Shown: positions 6,818 through 13,906, numbered from the stretch's first letter. The stretch is 20,945 bases of DNA from an uncultured Asticcacaulis sp. (GCA_946482045.1 CAMLPZ010000038.1:1-20945), one strand, 5' to 3'. Program-made: numbers and translations. Notes: generated from the letters alone by a model not told the origin.

Positions 6818-7206
6818 GCAGCTTTCTCGCCGCCATCAGCCTGCTCGTTCCCGATTATGACGAAGCCATCCAGCACTACTGCGGTGGGCTGGGGTTTGAA
6901 CTGGTCGAAGATACCGATCTCGGTGGCGGCAAACGCTGGGTCCTGGTGGCGCCGCCCGGCTCAAGGGAAACCCGGCTACTGCTGGCCAAGGCGTCAAAGC
7001 CGGAACAGTCTGCTCGGATCGGCGACCAGGCTGGCGGCCGCGTCTTCCTGATCCTGTATACCGATGATTTCGGCCGCGACTACGCGCGGTTTGAGGCCGC
7101 CGGAGCGGTGTTCACCGAAGAACCCCGTCGCGAGACCTACGGTACGGTCTGCGTCTTCCGCGACCGTTTCGGCAATTTGTGGGATCTTCTGCAGCCCAAA
7201 TTATGA
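6814..7206 (+). CDS. VOC-fold (glyoxalase/bleomycin resistance-like) protein
   Basis: A 130-residue protein with two beta-alpha-beta units of the vicinal oxygen chelate fold: an N-terminal SLLVPDYDEAIQHYCGGLGFEL and a C-terminal YGTVCVFRDRFGNLWDLLQP, where FRDRFGNLWDL is the usual closing strand motif. Family members bind a metal and act on varied small substrates; the substrate here cannot be assigned. The start is GTG at 6814, whose last bases form the stop of the GGDEF gene (GTGA), so translation is probably coupled. Why a cyclic di-GMP enzyme would be coupled to this protein is unclear. Confidence 0.88.
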   Translation: MSSFLAAISLLVPDYDEAIQHYCGGLGFELVEDTDLGGGKRWVLVAPPGSRETRLLLAKASKPEQSARIGDQAGGRVFLILYTDDFGRDYARFEAAGAVFTEEPRRETYGTVCVFRDRFGNLWDLLQPKL

Positions 7207-7214
7207 CAGACCCT

Positions 7215-7240
7215 GCCGGGGCAGCGGGCGCCGCCCCGGC
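7215..7240. terminator. GC-rich hairpin between convergent genes
   Basis: GCCGGGGC (7215-7222) and GCCCCGGC (7233-7240) form a perfect 8-bp stem around a 10-nt loop. It lies 8 nt after the VOC gene stop and 8 nt after the stop of the convergent small ORF. There is no U-tract on the plus strand and only a loose T-rich stretch on the minus strand, so termination in both directions is plausible but not strong. Confidence 0.5.
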
Positions 7241-7248
7241 CTTACGGG

Positions 7249-7377
7249 TCACATCTGCGCCACCACGGGAACGGGGGCGGCGGTGTCGGCTTGGCTCATC
7301 CAGGACACGGCGGTCAGCGCGGCGACCAAGGCAATCACCGCCGCAATCGCAGGCACAATAGGAACGGAAGTGCGCAT
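7249..7377 (-). CDS. 42-residue exported or single-pass membrane peptide
   Basis: A short ORF of 42 codons plus stop. The ATG (7377-7375) is preceded by GGAG 8 nt upstream, one of the best SD sequences in the window. The product starts MRTSVPIVPAIAAVIALVAA, a single positive residue followed by a hydrophobic stretch to about residue 27, then a short tail SQADTAAPVPVVAQM. This looks like a signal peptide or membrane anchor. No homolog is recognised. It lies 142 bp downstream of dgt on the same strand, with a hairpin between (7456-7477). The GC-rich hairpin at 7215-7240 follows it. Confidence 0.6.
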   Translation of the reverse strand: MRTSVPIVPAIAAVIALVAALTAVSWMSQADTAAPVPVVAQM

Positions 7378-7455
7378 AATCGAAGCTCCGGTAAGGACCT
7401 GGAATTCACATCGGACTTGCGCGAAACCGGGTCCGCGAACACCATGAGAATGAAA

Positions 7456-7477
7456 CAGCGCGGATAAATACGCGCTG
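7456..7477. terminator. Inverted repeat downstream of dgt
   Basis: CAGCGCG (7456-7462) and CGCGCTG (7471-7477) are perfect inverted arms around the AT-rich loop GATAAATA. On the minus strand it comes about 45 nt after the dgt stop and is followed by TTTCATTCT. It is a possible weak terminator between dgt and the 42-residue ORF. Confidence 0.4.
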
Positions 7478-7519
7478 CCTTTGCGGCGGCGCGATTGTAA
7501 GAATCCTGGAAAGAGAATT

Positions 7520-8674
7520 CTAGAAGGAGAAAAGGCGCCGGTGTTCGTCTATGGCGAAAGAGTCGGTCATGCCGGCGATATAGTCACAGATGACCCGGGC
7601 CCGCGCCGTTTCTGAGTCCTTTGAGCACACCAGTTGGAACCATTCGGTCGGCAGGGTGTCGGGCTCATCCAGGAACAGGTGGAACATGGCGTTCAGCGTC
7701 CGCTTCGCGTAGGAGCGCGTGCGGTTGAGCTTGTAATGCTTGTACATGCGCTCGAAGAGGAAGCCACGCAGGCGCGACAGGTCGTCGTAAACGCCCTTCG
7801 AGAACTGCACCATCTGGCGCCGGGCCGAACGCACATCCTCAGGCGTGACGATACGGTCTTCGGTCATGCGCCTTTCGGTCTCAGCCAGGACGTCATCGAT
7901 CATGGTGCCGATCATGCGCCGCACCGCTTCCAGCCGCAGCATACGGTCGTTGAGCGAGGGCCAGTCCTTCTGCACCGAGCGGATGGCTGGGCCGATCATC
8001 GGCACATCGAGCAAGTCATTGATGGTGAAGAGCTCGGCGCGCAAGCCGTCATCGACATCGTGATTGTTATAGGCGATGTCGTCGGCGATGGCCGCGACCT
8101 GGGCCTCCAGCGACGCGAAGGTGTCCGGCCGCAGATCCCACATGGCGTTGAAATCGGTGATCGACTTCCACGACGGCTCGGACAGGTGATGGCTGACCGG
8201 GCCATTGTGCTTGATGATGCCTTCCAGCGTCTCCCAGGTCAGGTTCAGCCCGTCCCACGCCGGATAGCGTACCTCCAGCTTAGTAATAATGCGGAAGGTC
8301 TGGACGTTGTGATCGAAGCCGCCCCACGGCGTCATGCACTTGTGCAGTTCGTCTTCGCCAGCATGGCCGAACGGCGGGTGGCCCAGGTCGTGCGACAGGG
8401 CAATGGTTTCCGCCAGGTCGACGTCAAGATTGAGCGAATGCGCCAGTGACCGCGCGATCTGGGCGACTTCGAGGCTATGGGTCAGCCGCGTGCGGAAATA
8501 GTCGCCCTCATTGGCGACGAAGACCTGGGTCTTGCCCTTCAGGCGGCGGAAGGCGGTCGAATGGATGATCCGATCACGGTCGCGGGCAAAGGCCGTCCGT
8601 CGCGAAGCTTCGCCTTCGGCATGGAGGCGGCCGAGGCTTTGGGTCACGTCGGAAGCATAGCTTGCCAGGGTCAT
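7520..8674 (-). CDS. dgt: dGTPase-like deoxynucleotide triphosphohydrolase (HD domain)
   Basis: A 384-residue HD-domain protein. After [21 protein letters not shown] (residues 32-52) come [15 protein letters not shown] (61-75, metal ligand His66) and [14 protein letters not shown] (94-107, the His-Asp pair at 95-96), which define the Dgt family. It hydrolyses dNTPs to deoxynucleoside plus triphosphate. The length of about 385 residues matches the dGTPase-like subfamily, rather than the longer E. coli Dgt. ATG 8674 is preferred to an in-frame GTG at 8680 because CACGGA lies upstream at a better distance. It is divergent from the erpA-like gene across two palindromic elements. Confidence 0.93.
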   Translation of the reverse strand: MTLASYASDVTQSLGRLHAEGEASRRTAFARDRDRIIHSTAFRRLKGKTQVFVANEGDYFRTRLTHSLEVAQIARSLAHSLNLDVDLAETIALSHDLGHPPFGHAGEDELHKCMTPWGGFDHNVQTFRIITKLEVRYPAWDGLNLTWETLEGIIKHNGPVSHHLSEPSWKSITDFNAMWDLRPDTFASLEAQVAAIADDIAYNNHDVDDGLRAELFTINDLLDVPMIGPAIRSVQKDWPSLNDRMLRLEAVRRMIGTMIDDVLAETERRMTEDRIVTPEDVRSARRQMVQFSKGVYDDLSRLRGFLFERMYKHYKLNRTRSYAKRTLNAMFHLFLDEPDTLPTEWFQLVCSKDSETARARVICDYIAGMTDSFAIDEHRRLFSF

Positions 8675-8764
8675 GGGCACATCCGTGATGAAAGAACAGC
8701 CGGTCTATACTACAAACCGTAACAACCATCTAAATAATTGCCGGATTTCAGTCTGTTTTGCGGC

Positions 8765-8837
8765 CTAGTGTCCTGATTCTGAAATTCGCACGATTTCGAT
8801 ATCGGTCTCAGGCGAATTTCAGAATCGATAGGACACA
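8765..8837. repeat. Palindromic element, copy 1
   Basis: A 70-odd bp imperfect palindrome. Left arm GTGTCCT (8768-8774) and ATTCTGAAATTCGC (8776-8789); right arm GCGAATTTCAGAAT (8812-8825), a CGAT bulge and AGGACAC (8830-8836). The centre holds GATTTCGATATCGG. It begins CTAGTGTC, like copy 2. It could fold as a long cruciform or RNA hairpin between dgt and the erpA-like gene. Confidence 0.8.
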
Positions 8838-8853
8838 AGCAACTTATTGATTT

Positions 8854-8929
8854 CTAGTGTCGTTTTGATTTCGAAGTTCGCACCGAGCTTGATATCAAAG
8901 TCGCACGAACTTCGAAATCACGACACTAG
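8854..8929. repeat. Palindromic element, copy 2
   Basis: A 76-bp imperfect palindrome bounded by CTAG at both ends. Left arm CTAGTGTCGT (8854-8863), a TTT bulge, GATTTCGAAGTTCG (8867-8880); right arm CGAACTTCGAAATC (8906-8919), ACGACACTAG (8920-8929). The centre again contains GATATC. It shares ends, layout and length with copy 1, 17 bp away, but the arm sequence differs while staying self-complementary. It reads as a REP- or MITE-like mobile repeat without its own gene. Confidence 0.8.
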
Positions 8930-8968
8930 GGGGCTGATTTCGCCGATAAATGCCTCCATATTGGCGGC

Positions 8969-9298
8969 ATGAGCCACAACATCACCCTGACTGCCGCCGC
9001 CGCACGCCATATCAACCGCCTGAGCCAGGACGCCGGCCACCCCGTCATGCTGCGCGTCATCGTCGAAGGCGGCGGCTGTTCCGGCTTTCAGTATAAGCTT
9101 GATCTGGTCAGCGAAAAGCAACCGGACGAGAGTGAGATCAGCTTCGATGGCGCCACGGCGCTCGTCGATGAAATTTCGGCGCCGCTTATGGCTGGTTCGA
9201 TGATCGACTATGTCGAGGAACTGGTCGGATCGCAGTTCAAGATTCTCAATCCACTGGCCACCGCCTCATGCGGCTGTGGGACAAGCTTTTCCTTATAG
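8969..9298 (+). CDS. erpA: A-type iron-sulfur carrier (ErpA/IscA family)
   Basis: A 109-residue A-type carrier. The three conserved cysteines are in place: C37 in EGGGCSGFQY, and C101 and C103 in TASCGCGTSFSL at the C-terminus. These proteins hold a [2Fe-2S] or [4Fe-4S] cluster and pass it to apoproteins. The spacing and the C-terminal SCGCGTSFSL suit the ErpA/IscA group; choosing ErpA over IscA or SufA is based on the isolated location away from isc/suf genes and is uncertain. The ATG at 8969 has only a weak SD. The start of xth follows 39 bp after the stop. Confidence 0.9.
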   Translation: MSHNITLTAAAARHINRLSQDAGHPVMLRVIVEGGGCSGFQYKLDLVSEKQPDESEISFDGATALVDEISAPLMAGSMIDYVEELVGSQFKILNPLATASCGCGTSFSL

Positions 9299-9337
9299 GG
9301 GTTGCCCGAATCCAGCGGCCGCTTTACAGCTTTGGCC

Positions 9338-10135
9338 ATGAAACTCGCCACCTGGAACGTCAACTCCGTCAATGCTCGGCTGCCGCTGCTTCTTGAGTGG
9401 TTCCGCGACGTCGCGCCCGATGTCTGCGCCCTGCAGGAAATCAAATGCATCGACGAGAAGTTCCCTCACGAGGCGTTTGAATCGCTGGGCTATAACTGCG
9501 CCGTCCACGGCCAGAAGACATGGAACGGCGTCGCTATCCTGTCGAAGTTTCCATTGAGCGACGTCACCAGGGGATTGCCCGGCGATCCGAGCGACGAGCA
9601 GTCGCGCTATATCGAAGCGGTCATCGAGGCGCCCAAACCCATCCGGTTCGTTGGCATCTATTTGCCAAACGGCAATCCACTCGGCACCGACAAGTACGCC
9701 TATAAGCTGGGCTGGATCAAGCGTCTGCACACCCGCGCGGCTGAACTTCTGGCGTTCGAGGAAGCCACCGTCATTACCGGCGACTTCAATATCATCCCGA
9801 CCAAGGATGACTGCTGGAAGGAAAGCGTCTGGCTCGACGACGCCCTGTACCAACCGGCCGTCCGCCAAGCCTATCAGGGCCTGAAAAACCTTGGCTATAC
9901 TGACGCCTTCGAAGCCATTCAGCCGGAAGGCAACCGCTACACCTTCTGGGACTACCAGGCCGGCGCCTGGCAGAAGAACGAAGGCATCCGCATCGACCAT
10001 CACCTGCTGTCGCCCCAGGCCGCCGACCGGTTGACCGGCATGGTGATTCACAAGGACACGCGCGGCCGCACGCATGACGAAGCGAAACCGTCCGACCACG
10101 TCCCTGTCGAAATCGAAATAACAACGGAATATTAA
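9338..10135 (+). CDS. xth: Exodeoxyribonuclease III (AP endonuclease)
   Basis: A 265-residue enzyme of the exonuclease III family: MKLATWNVNSVNARLP at the start, LQEIK with metal ligand Glu34, GDFNIIP with Asp149 and Asn151, GIRIDHHLL with Asp220, and KPSDHVPV with the Asp253-His254 pair. All catalytic residues are present. It cleaves the phosphodiester 5' to abasic sites and degrades duplex DNA 3' to 5' in base-excision repair. The ATG at 9338 is chosen because MKLATWN is the family N-terminus; an in-frame TTG at 9302 would add 12 unrelated residues. The stop is followed by the palindrome GCTTGCGCGCAAGC (10138-10151). Confidence 0.96.
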   Translation: MKLATWNVNSVNARLPLLLEWFRDVAPDVCALQEIKCIDEKFPHEAFESLGYNCAVHGQKTWNGVAILSKFPLSDVTRGLPGDPSDEQSRYIEAVIEAPKPIRFVGIYLPNGNPLGTDKYAYKLGWIKRLHTRAAELLAFEEATVITGDFNIIPTKDDCWKESVWLDDALYQPAVRQAYQGLKNLGYTDAFEAIQPEGNRYTFWDYQAGAWQKNEGIRIDHHLLSPQAADRLTGMVIHKDTRGRTHDEAKPSDHVPVEIEITTEY

Positions 10136-10137
10136 CC

Positions 10138-10151
10138 GCTTGCGCGCAAGC
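10138..10151. repeat. 14-bp perfect palindrome after xth
   Basis: GCTTGCGCGCAAGC is a perfect palindrome immediately after the xth stop, followed by TTAAAGCTTTCTTAG. As RNA it would give a 5-bp stem with a CGCG loop and a loose U-rich tail, a weak terminator at best. Confidence 0.35.
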
Positions 10152-10189
10152 TTAAAGCTTTCTTAGCCATAATCAGGCCTAAAGCTGCC

Positions 10190-10876
10190 ATGGCCCATGC
10201 TGCGCGTATCCTCCTCTACTTCCTGTTTGCCGGAATAGGCCTGACGCTGATCGCGTCCGGACTAATGTGGTGGTTCGAAGCCTCCCGCCGCCTGTCGCGC
10301 GCCCTGCATTCCGCGCTCGGCAAGACCGCCGACGCCGTCATCTTCGACCTGAGCGGCAAGAAGGCGGCGGGCCTTGATTTCACTGCCGGTGACCTGGCCA
10401 TCCTGTGGGACACCGGCGCCCACGGCCTGGTCTTCGCGTTCGATGAGATCGAAGGCGCAGAGCTGATCGTCGATGAGCGGGTCGTCGCCCGCGCCCAGCG
10501 CGGCGAACCGCGCCGGCTGCTCGACGAAAATCACGCCAATGCCTCGCGCGTCATCCTGCGGCTGATGTTCGATCACGTCGAAACACCCGAGATCGAAATC
10601 ACGCTTTACGGCGAGATCACCCAGAATCCGGTCCACGCCAAGACGGCTGCCGAAGCTGTGCGCCTGGGACGCAAATGGCTGTCGCACGTCGACGCGGTCA
10701 TTAAGCGCATGCCACAGCCGGTCGAAGCTGCCCCGTCACAACCGGCTGAAAAACCCCAGCCCGCCCCAGCCGTGGCGGCGCGCCCCATCCCCGACACGCC
10801 TTCGGACATCCCACCGTGGGAAGACGATGACAGCCTGATGGATGATGATACAGCCTATGCGCCGATGCGGGCCTGA
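10190..10876 (+). CDS. Membrane-anchored protein of unknown function, paralog 1
   Basis: A 228-residue protein. Residues 6-29 form one N-terminal transmembrane helix; residues 30-175 are a soluble domain; residues 176-228 are a Pro/Ala-rich then acidic tail (PPWEDDDSLMDDDTAY). The core VFAFDEIEGAELIVDERVVARA ... SRVILRLMFDHVETPEIEITLY ... RLGRKWLSHVDAVIKRMP aligns with the next gene, so these are tandem paralogs. No named domain is recognised; the alternating strands and a final helix could be a PH-like barrel, which is only a guess. The ATG at 10190 has a weak SD. It lies 54 bp after xth on the same strand. Confidence 0.82.
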   Translation: MAHAARILLYFLFAGIGLTLIASGLMWWFEASRRLSRALHSALGKTADAVIFDLSGKKAAGLDFTAGDLAILWDTGAHGLVFAFDEIEGAELIVDERVVARAQRGEPRRLLDENHANASRVILRLMFDHVETPEIEITLYGEITQNPVHAKTAAEAVRLGRKWLSHVDAVIKRMPQPVEAAPSQPAEKPQPAPAVAARPIPDTPSDIPPWEDDDSLMDDDTAYAPMRA

Positions 10877-11011
10877 CGAATCCTGTTTTGAAATTTCGCC
10901 TGCCAGCGTTGCGGCACCGAAACCACAATCTGCACGAAAATAGGGACTTACCCCCTGTTTCGCGGGGCTTCCGCCTAATTTGGGCGTTGCCCTCTTAACC
11001 TCGCCGGTAAT

Positions 11012-11794
11012 GTGTGGTTAATATGTGGCGGTGCCATTTGCAGCAGAGTCCGAATCTTGCCGACATTCTTGCCAGCCCTGATTATTCTGTCCGCTGCCGT
11101 GCTGGCCATCCTGTTCATCTTGTACAGGATCTACGAAACGCGCGTCGAACAGCCCAAGAAGCTTGAGGACGAGGTCAAGGAAGCCCTGGCTGGCGCCCGC
11201 CCCGAGGTCGAGTCGATCGAGCCGGTGCGCCGCGCTGCCTGCGCCATTTCCTATGCCGCCAACAAGATCGTCATCGTTCGCGATTTCGGCAAGAAGCCGA
11301 CGCGCATCTATACGATTGGCGACCTGTTCGGCCTGGAAGTCTTCGTCGACGGCAAGGTGTTTGCCCGCGTCGTCCGCGCCGGCTCGAACAAGCCGCTGGA
11401 CTCCGGCTCGTACAAGGCGGTCGATGAGATCGATCCGAACGTACAGACCGTGGTGATGCGCCTGATCTTCGACGATCCGTCGCATCCGGACTACGAACTG
11501 AAACTGTGGGACCCGAACGACGCCCTGACCGCCCGCGCCGAAGGGCCGCGCGCGGCACTGGTTACGGCGCGAAAATGGTTCTACCACGTCGAAGCCATCC
11601 TGCGCCGCCCGGCCCCCAGTGAACTGCGGGCACCCGCCCCGTTTGCCCCGGCCCCCGAACCCGCCAAGGTGGCGGCCGCTGCGGCCCCGGCTGCCATTCC
11701 TGCGCCGGCGCCCGCCATTCCCGCACCCGCACCGGCGGCCGCCCCCAAGTCCGATGGCGACGTCCTGAACGCGCCGCTCATTCCGTACATCTAA
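11012..11794 (+). CDS. Membrane-anchored protein of unknown function, paralog 2
   Basis: A protein of up to 260 residues with one N-terminal transmembrane helix (about residues 17-40), a charged linker (YETRVEQPKKLEDEVKEAL), a soluble domain (about 70-198) and an extended Pro/Ala tail (201-245, repeats of PAPAP and IPAPAP) that ends LNAPLIPYI. The domain IYTIGDLFGLEVFVDGKVFARV ... VVMRLIFDDPSHPDYELKLW ... ARKWFYHVEAILRR matches the upstream paralog. The start is uncertain: GTG 11012 is the first start-type codon I use; TTG at 11057 is an alternative, and neither has a good SD. The nnrU-like gene begins 7 nt after the stop, which suggests an operon. Confidence 0.8.
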   Translation: MWLICGGAICSRVRILPTFLPALIILSAAVLAILFILYRIYETRVEQPKKLEDEVKEALAGARPEVESIEPVRRAACAISYAANKIVIVRDFGKKPTRIYTIGDLFGLEVFVDGKVFARVVRAGSNKPLDSGSYKAVDEIDPNVQTVVMRLIFDDPSHPDYELKLWDPNDALTARAEGPRAALVTARKWFYHVEAILRRPAPSELRAPAPFAPAPEPAKVAAAAAPAAIPAPAPAIPAPAPAAAPKSDGDVLNAPLIPYI

Positions 11795-11801
11795 ATCACC
11801 C

Positions 11802-12494
11802 ATGTGGACCTTAGCGCTCGCCTGCGCCTTCTTCCTGTGCATCCACCTGATGATCAGCGGCACCACGCTGAAAGAGCAGCTTATTGGCGGCATCGGCAGG
11901 ATTGCCTACTATACCCTGTTCAGTCTGTTCTCGATCGTCGGCCTGATGTGGATGAGCGTGGCCTTCGTCATTGCGCTTGGCAACCATGACGGCCTGAACC
12001 ACACCTTCTGGACGGCGCCCCTGTTCCTGCGCATTCTGTCGCTGGTCGGCAACTTCCTGGCTTTTCTCCTGATCGTACTGGGGGTGCTCAGCCCGTCGCC
12101 GAGCAACCTCCTCTCCTTGCGCGGCCTGCCGGAAAAGCCGGTGTCAGGCATCATCCGCGTCTCGCGCCACCCGATCCTGGCCGGTATCGGCCTGTGGGCG
12201 CTGATCCATTTGATCTGCAACGGTAATCTGGCCAGTTGGGTCTTTTTCGGCTCTATCCTGGCTGTGTGCGCGCTGGGCGCCAATAATATCGACCGCAAGC
12301 GTGAAACGCAGTTCGGCGAAGTCTATCGCCTGCTCAAGAAGCGGACCTCGATCGTGCCCTTCGTCGCCATCATCGAGGGCCGAACGGCCTTCGTGCCCGA
12401 CGAACTGGGTTATGCGCGCATGTTCCTGGCGGCCTCGACCTTCGCCGTATTCGCCGTGCTGCACGAACTGCTGTTCGGCGTCCGCGCTTTGTGA
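11802..12494 (+). CDS. NnrU-family integral membrane protein
   Basis: A 230-residue polytopic protein with about six hydrophobic segments. The family features are the N-terminal HLMISGTTLKEQLIGGIG, the central GIIRVSRHPILAGIGLWALIHLICNGNLASWVFFG, and ERETQ-like DRKRETQFGEVY. NnrU was named from a denitrification gene cluster, and the RHP...LWALxHLxxNG signature is also seen in isoprenylcysteine methyltransferase-like membrane proteins. No nitrite or nitric oxide reductase gene is near, so a nitrogen role is not supported here. ATG at 11802, 7 nt after the preceding stop. Transcription probably ends or is interrupted at the hairpin near 12558. Confidence 0.88.
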   Translation: MWTLALACAFFLCIHLMISGTTLKEQLIGGIGRIAYYTLFSLFSIVGLMWMSVAFVIALGNHDGLNHTFWTAPLFLRILSLVGNFLAFLLIVLGVLSPSPSNLLSLRGLPEKPVSGIIRVSRHPILAGIGLWALIHLICNGNLASWVFFGSILAVCALGANNIDRKRETQFGEVYRLLKKRTSIVPFVAIIEGRTAFVPDELGYARMFLAASTFAVFAVLHELLFGVRAL

Positions 12495-12521
12495 CGCATT
12501 TACAATAATTTTACCCAAGCC

Positions 12522-12550
12522 TTGACGCCGCTTGCCGTGTCGGGGATAAC
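12522..12550 (+). promoter_or_regulatory. Sigma-70-type promoter
   Basis: TTGACG (12522-12527) and GATAAC (12545-12550) with 17-bp spacing. The -35 matches the TTGACG seen in Caulobacter housekeeping promoters. The predicted start is near 12557, right at the base of the hairpin 12558-12580, and about 70 nt upstream of the 58-codon ORF. Confidence 0.5.
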
Positions 12551-12557
12551 TTTGTGG

Positions 12558-12580
12558 AAGACCGCTTCCGCGCGGTTTTT
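12558..12580 (+). terminator. Hairpin with U-tract between nnrU-like gene and small ORF
   Basis: AAGACCGC (12558-12565) can pair with GCGGTTTT (12572-12579) with one G-U pair and a 6-nt loop; T continues to 12580. It could terminate the nnrU-like transcript, or attenuate RNA from the promoter at 12522-12550, since that RNA would begin with this hairpin. A second small stem, TCCGG-TGAA-CCGGA, follows at 12587-12600. Confidence 0.5.
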
Positions 12581-12627
12581 AAAGCATCCGGTGAACCGGA
12601 CAGGTGGGGTGGTAAGAAGCGTCGGCC

Positions 12628-12804
12628 ATGAAGCTGTCAGCCTTGACATTACTGTTGTTCTTCGTGTCCGTGGCGCTGGTCATGGCAAGCGTGGTCGGCT
12701 ATTTCCGTCCCCTGCCCTATGTGACGGAATACCGCTACTGGCTGGCCCTTGGGGGCTATGGCATCCTGGCCTTCGGCATCATCTTCAAGGGTCATTCGCA
12801 TTAG
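12628..12804 (+). CDS. 58-residue two-helix membrane protein
   Basis: An ORF of 58 codons plus stop starting MKLSALTLLLFFVSVALVMA. It has two hydrophobic helices (residues 4-24 and 38-53) joined by a short loop with YFRPLPYVTEYRYW, and ends IIFKGHSH. The amino acid composition and the paired helices are typical of real small inner-membrane proteins, and a promoter lies upstream (12522-12550). The SD is weak (AAGAAG 10 nt before). No homolog is recognised. It is convergent with the oxidoreductase gene, 34 bp away. Confidence 0.65.
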   Translation: MKLSALTLLLFFVSVALVMASVVGYFRPLPYVTEYRYWLALGGYGILAFGIIFKGHSH

Positions 12805-12838
12805 CGAAGCTTATGAGGCGTCCTTAACGAACGCCCGC

Positions 12839-13804
12839 CTACTCTGCCTCGACCGGCTCTTCCACTGCCTCATCGATCGCCAGGCCCAGGCTCAGCGCCG
12901 CCAGGGCCTCCTCGCCCGTACACAGCGGCCGCTCGCGGCGTCCCAGAACGGTTTCCAGAAAGCGATAGACGCTGGTCCCCAGAGGATCCTTAGCGATAAC
13001 GGCTTCGGAAAACTCGGCATTGAGCGCGAACGGCGTCGTATTCTCAAACGTGCGGTTGAGGAAGTCGATCGACACTTCTCCGCTGGGGTAAACGATCCGC
13101 ATGGTGCGTTCGCGGGCATCGGCCATGCGCGACGCCTTGAACAAGGCGGTCGAGCCATTCTCGAAGGTCAGTTCCGCAGTCACTTCGTCGGCGCCAGCGG
13201 CACTGTAGCCCGGTTCCTGACGGCGGCGCGCCGAGGCGTCGAGGCCTCCTGGTTCACTGCCAGACAGGCTGAGCGCCAGGTCAAGATCGTGAATCATCAG
13301 GTCCAGCACGACGGAAACATCGAGATTGCGTGTCGACGCCGTGCCGTTACGGACGGCTTCCAGGCGCGTCGGACGCTCGGTCACGTCATAAAGCCCCATG
13401 GCTTCGAACACGCTCCGCTCCTGATGGCCGCAGGCCAGCACCAGGCCTTTTTCCTGCGCCAGGTCGACTATTTGATCACCGTCTTCAGCGGACGTCGCCA
13501 ACGGTTTCTCGCTATAGACATGAACCCCGGCATTCAGCGCCTTAAGCGCGATCCCGGCGTGCGCGAAGGCCGGCGTAGCGATCGTCAGCACATCCAGCCG
13601 GCTTAGAAAATCGTCGAATTGATCGCCATGGAAGGCTTTGACGCCATAACCATCCGCCAGGCTTTCGGCGCGATCCTTATCGAGGTCGTAGATGCCGACG
13701 AACTCGACCTGGATGCCGGCTTCAGGGGCCTGACGGTATTTGTTGGCATGATAACCGCCAAAAACACCCGCGCCAGCAACACCTACCCGCAAAAGCTCCG
13801 ACAT
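12839..13804 (-). CDS. Gfo/Idh/MocA-family NAD(P)-dependent oxidoreductase
   Basis: A 321-residue protein with an N-terminal Rossmann domain (RVGVAGAGVFGGYHANKY, then GIYDLDKDRAESLADGYGV) and the family signature VHVYSEKPLATS, whose Lys is the usual catalytic/cofactor residue. Next come GLVLACGHQERS and a C-terminal domain with LDLMIHDLDLALSL (the conserved H-D pair) that binds substrate. Family members oxidise or reduce sugars and related compounds; the substrate is not predictable here. ATG at 13804 is chosen over ATG 13810: AGGAG ends directly against the first ATG but is 6 nt from the second. The intergenic region before it holds the 17-bp palindrome at 13890-13906. Confidence 0.9.
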   Translation of the reverse strand: MSELLRVGVAGAGVFGGYHANKYRQAPEAGIQVEFVGIYDLDKDRAESLADGYGVKAFHGDQFDDFLSRLDVLTIATPAFAHAGIALKALNAGVHVYSEKPLATSAEDGDQIVDLAQEKGLVLACGHQERSVFEAMGLYDVTERPTRLEAVRNGTASTRNLDVSVVLDLMIHDLDLALSLSGSEPGGLDASARRRQEPGYSAAGADEVTAELTFENGSTALFKASRMADARERTMRIVYPSGEVSIDFLNRTFENTTPFALNAEFSEAVIAKDPLGTSVYRFLETVLGRRERPLCTGEEALAALSLGLAIDEAVEEPVEAE

Positions 13805-13889
13805 GACCATCTCCTCTCCCCGTTCGACGAGGGGTTGTAGACCGCTTCGCGCCGGAACGAAAATGACTTTTTGGAAATTATTCCCAAGG

Positions 13890-13906
13890 ATATCGAGACG
13901 ATATCA
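13890..13906. promoter_or_regulatory. 17-bp palindrome, operator-like
   Basis: GATATCG (13890-13896), AGA, CGATATC (13900-13906): perfect 7-bp arms with a 3-bp spacer, in the divergent region between the oxidoreductase and the 14041 gene. It has the size and symmetry of a dimeric repressor site. No regulator gene is adjacent. Confidence 0.35.

Noticed and set aside
7634..8449. 271-codon plus-strand ORF opposite dgt
   Set aside because: Antisense shadow of the dgt gene, whose HD motifs and length are intact.
9293..10099. 268-codon minus-strand ORF opposite xth
   Set aside because: Antisense of a fully conserved exonuclease III; no independent start or SD.
11018..11893. 291-codon minus-strand ORF opposite the second membrane-anchored paralog
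   Set aside because: Gly/Arg/Asp-rich shadow of a Pro/Ala-rich gene; the plus-strand frame has a membrane helix and a paralog.
11802..12494. Denitrification or nitric oxide gene cluster suggested by the NnrU-family protein
   Set aside because: No nitrite reductase, nitric oxide reductase or Nnr regulator is nearby; the family name alone does not support that role.
12541..12560. Possible DnaA box (GGGATAAC followed by TTTGTGGA)
   Set aside because: The best match differs at two of nine positions from the DnaA box consensus, stands alone, and is better explained as a -10 element.
12749..13606. 285-codon plus-strand ORF opposite the Gfo/Idh/MocA gene
   Set aside because: Antisense shadow; the minus-strand protein has a Rossmann motif, the EKP signature and a good SD.
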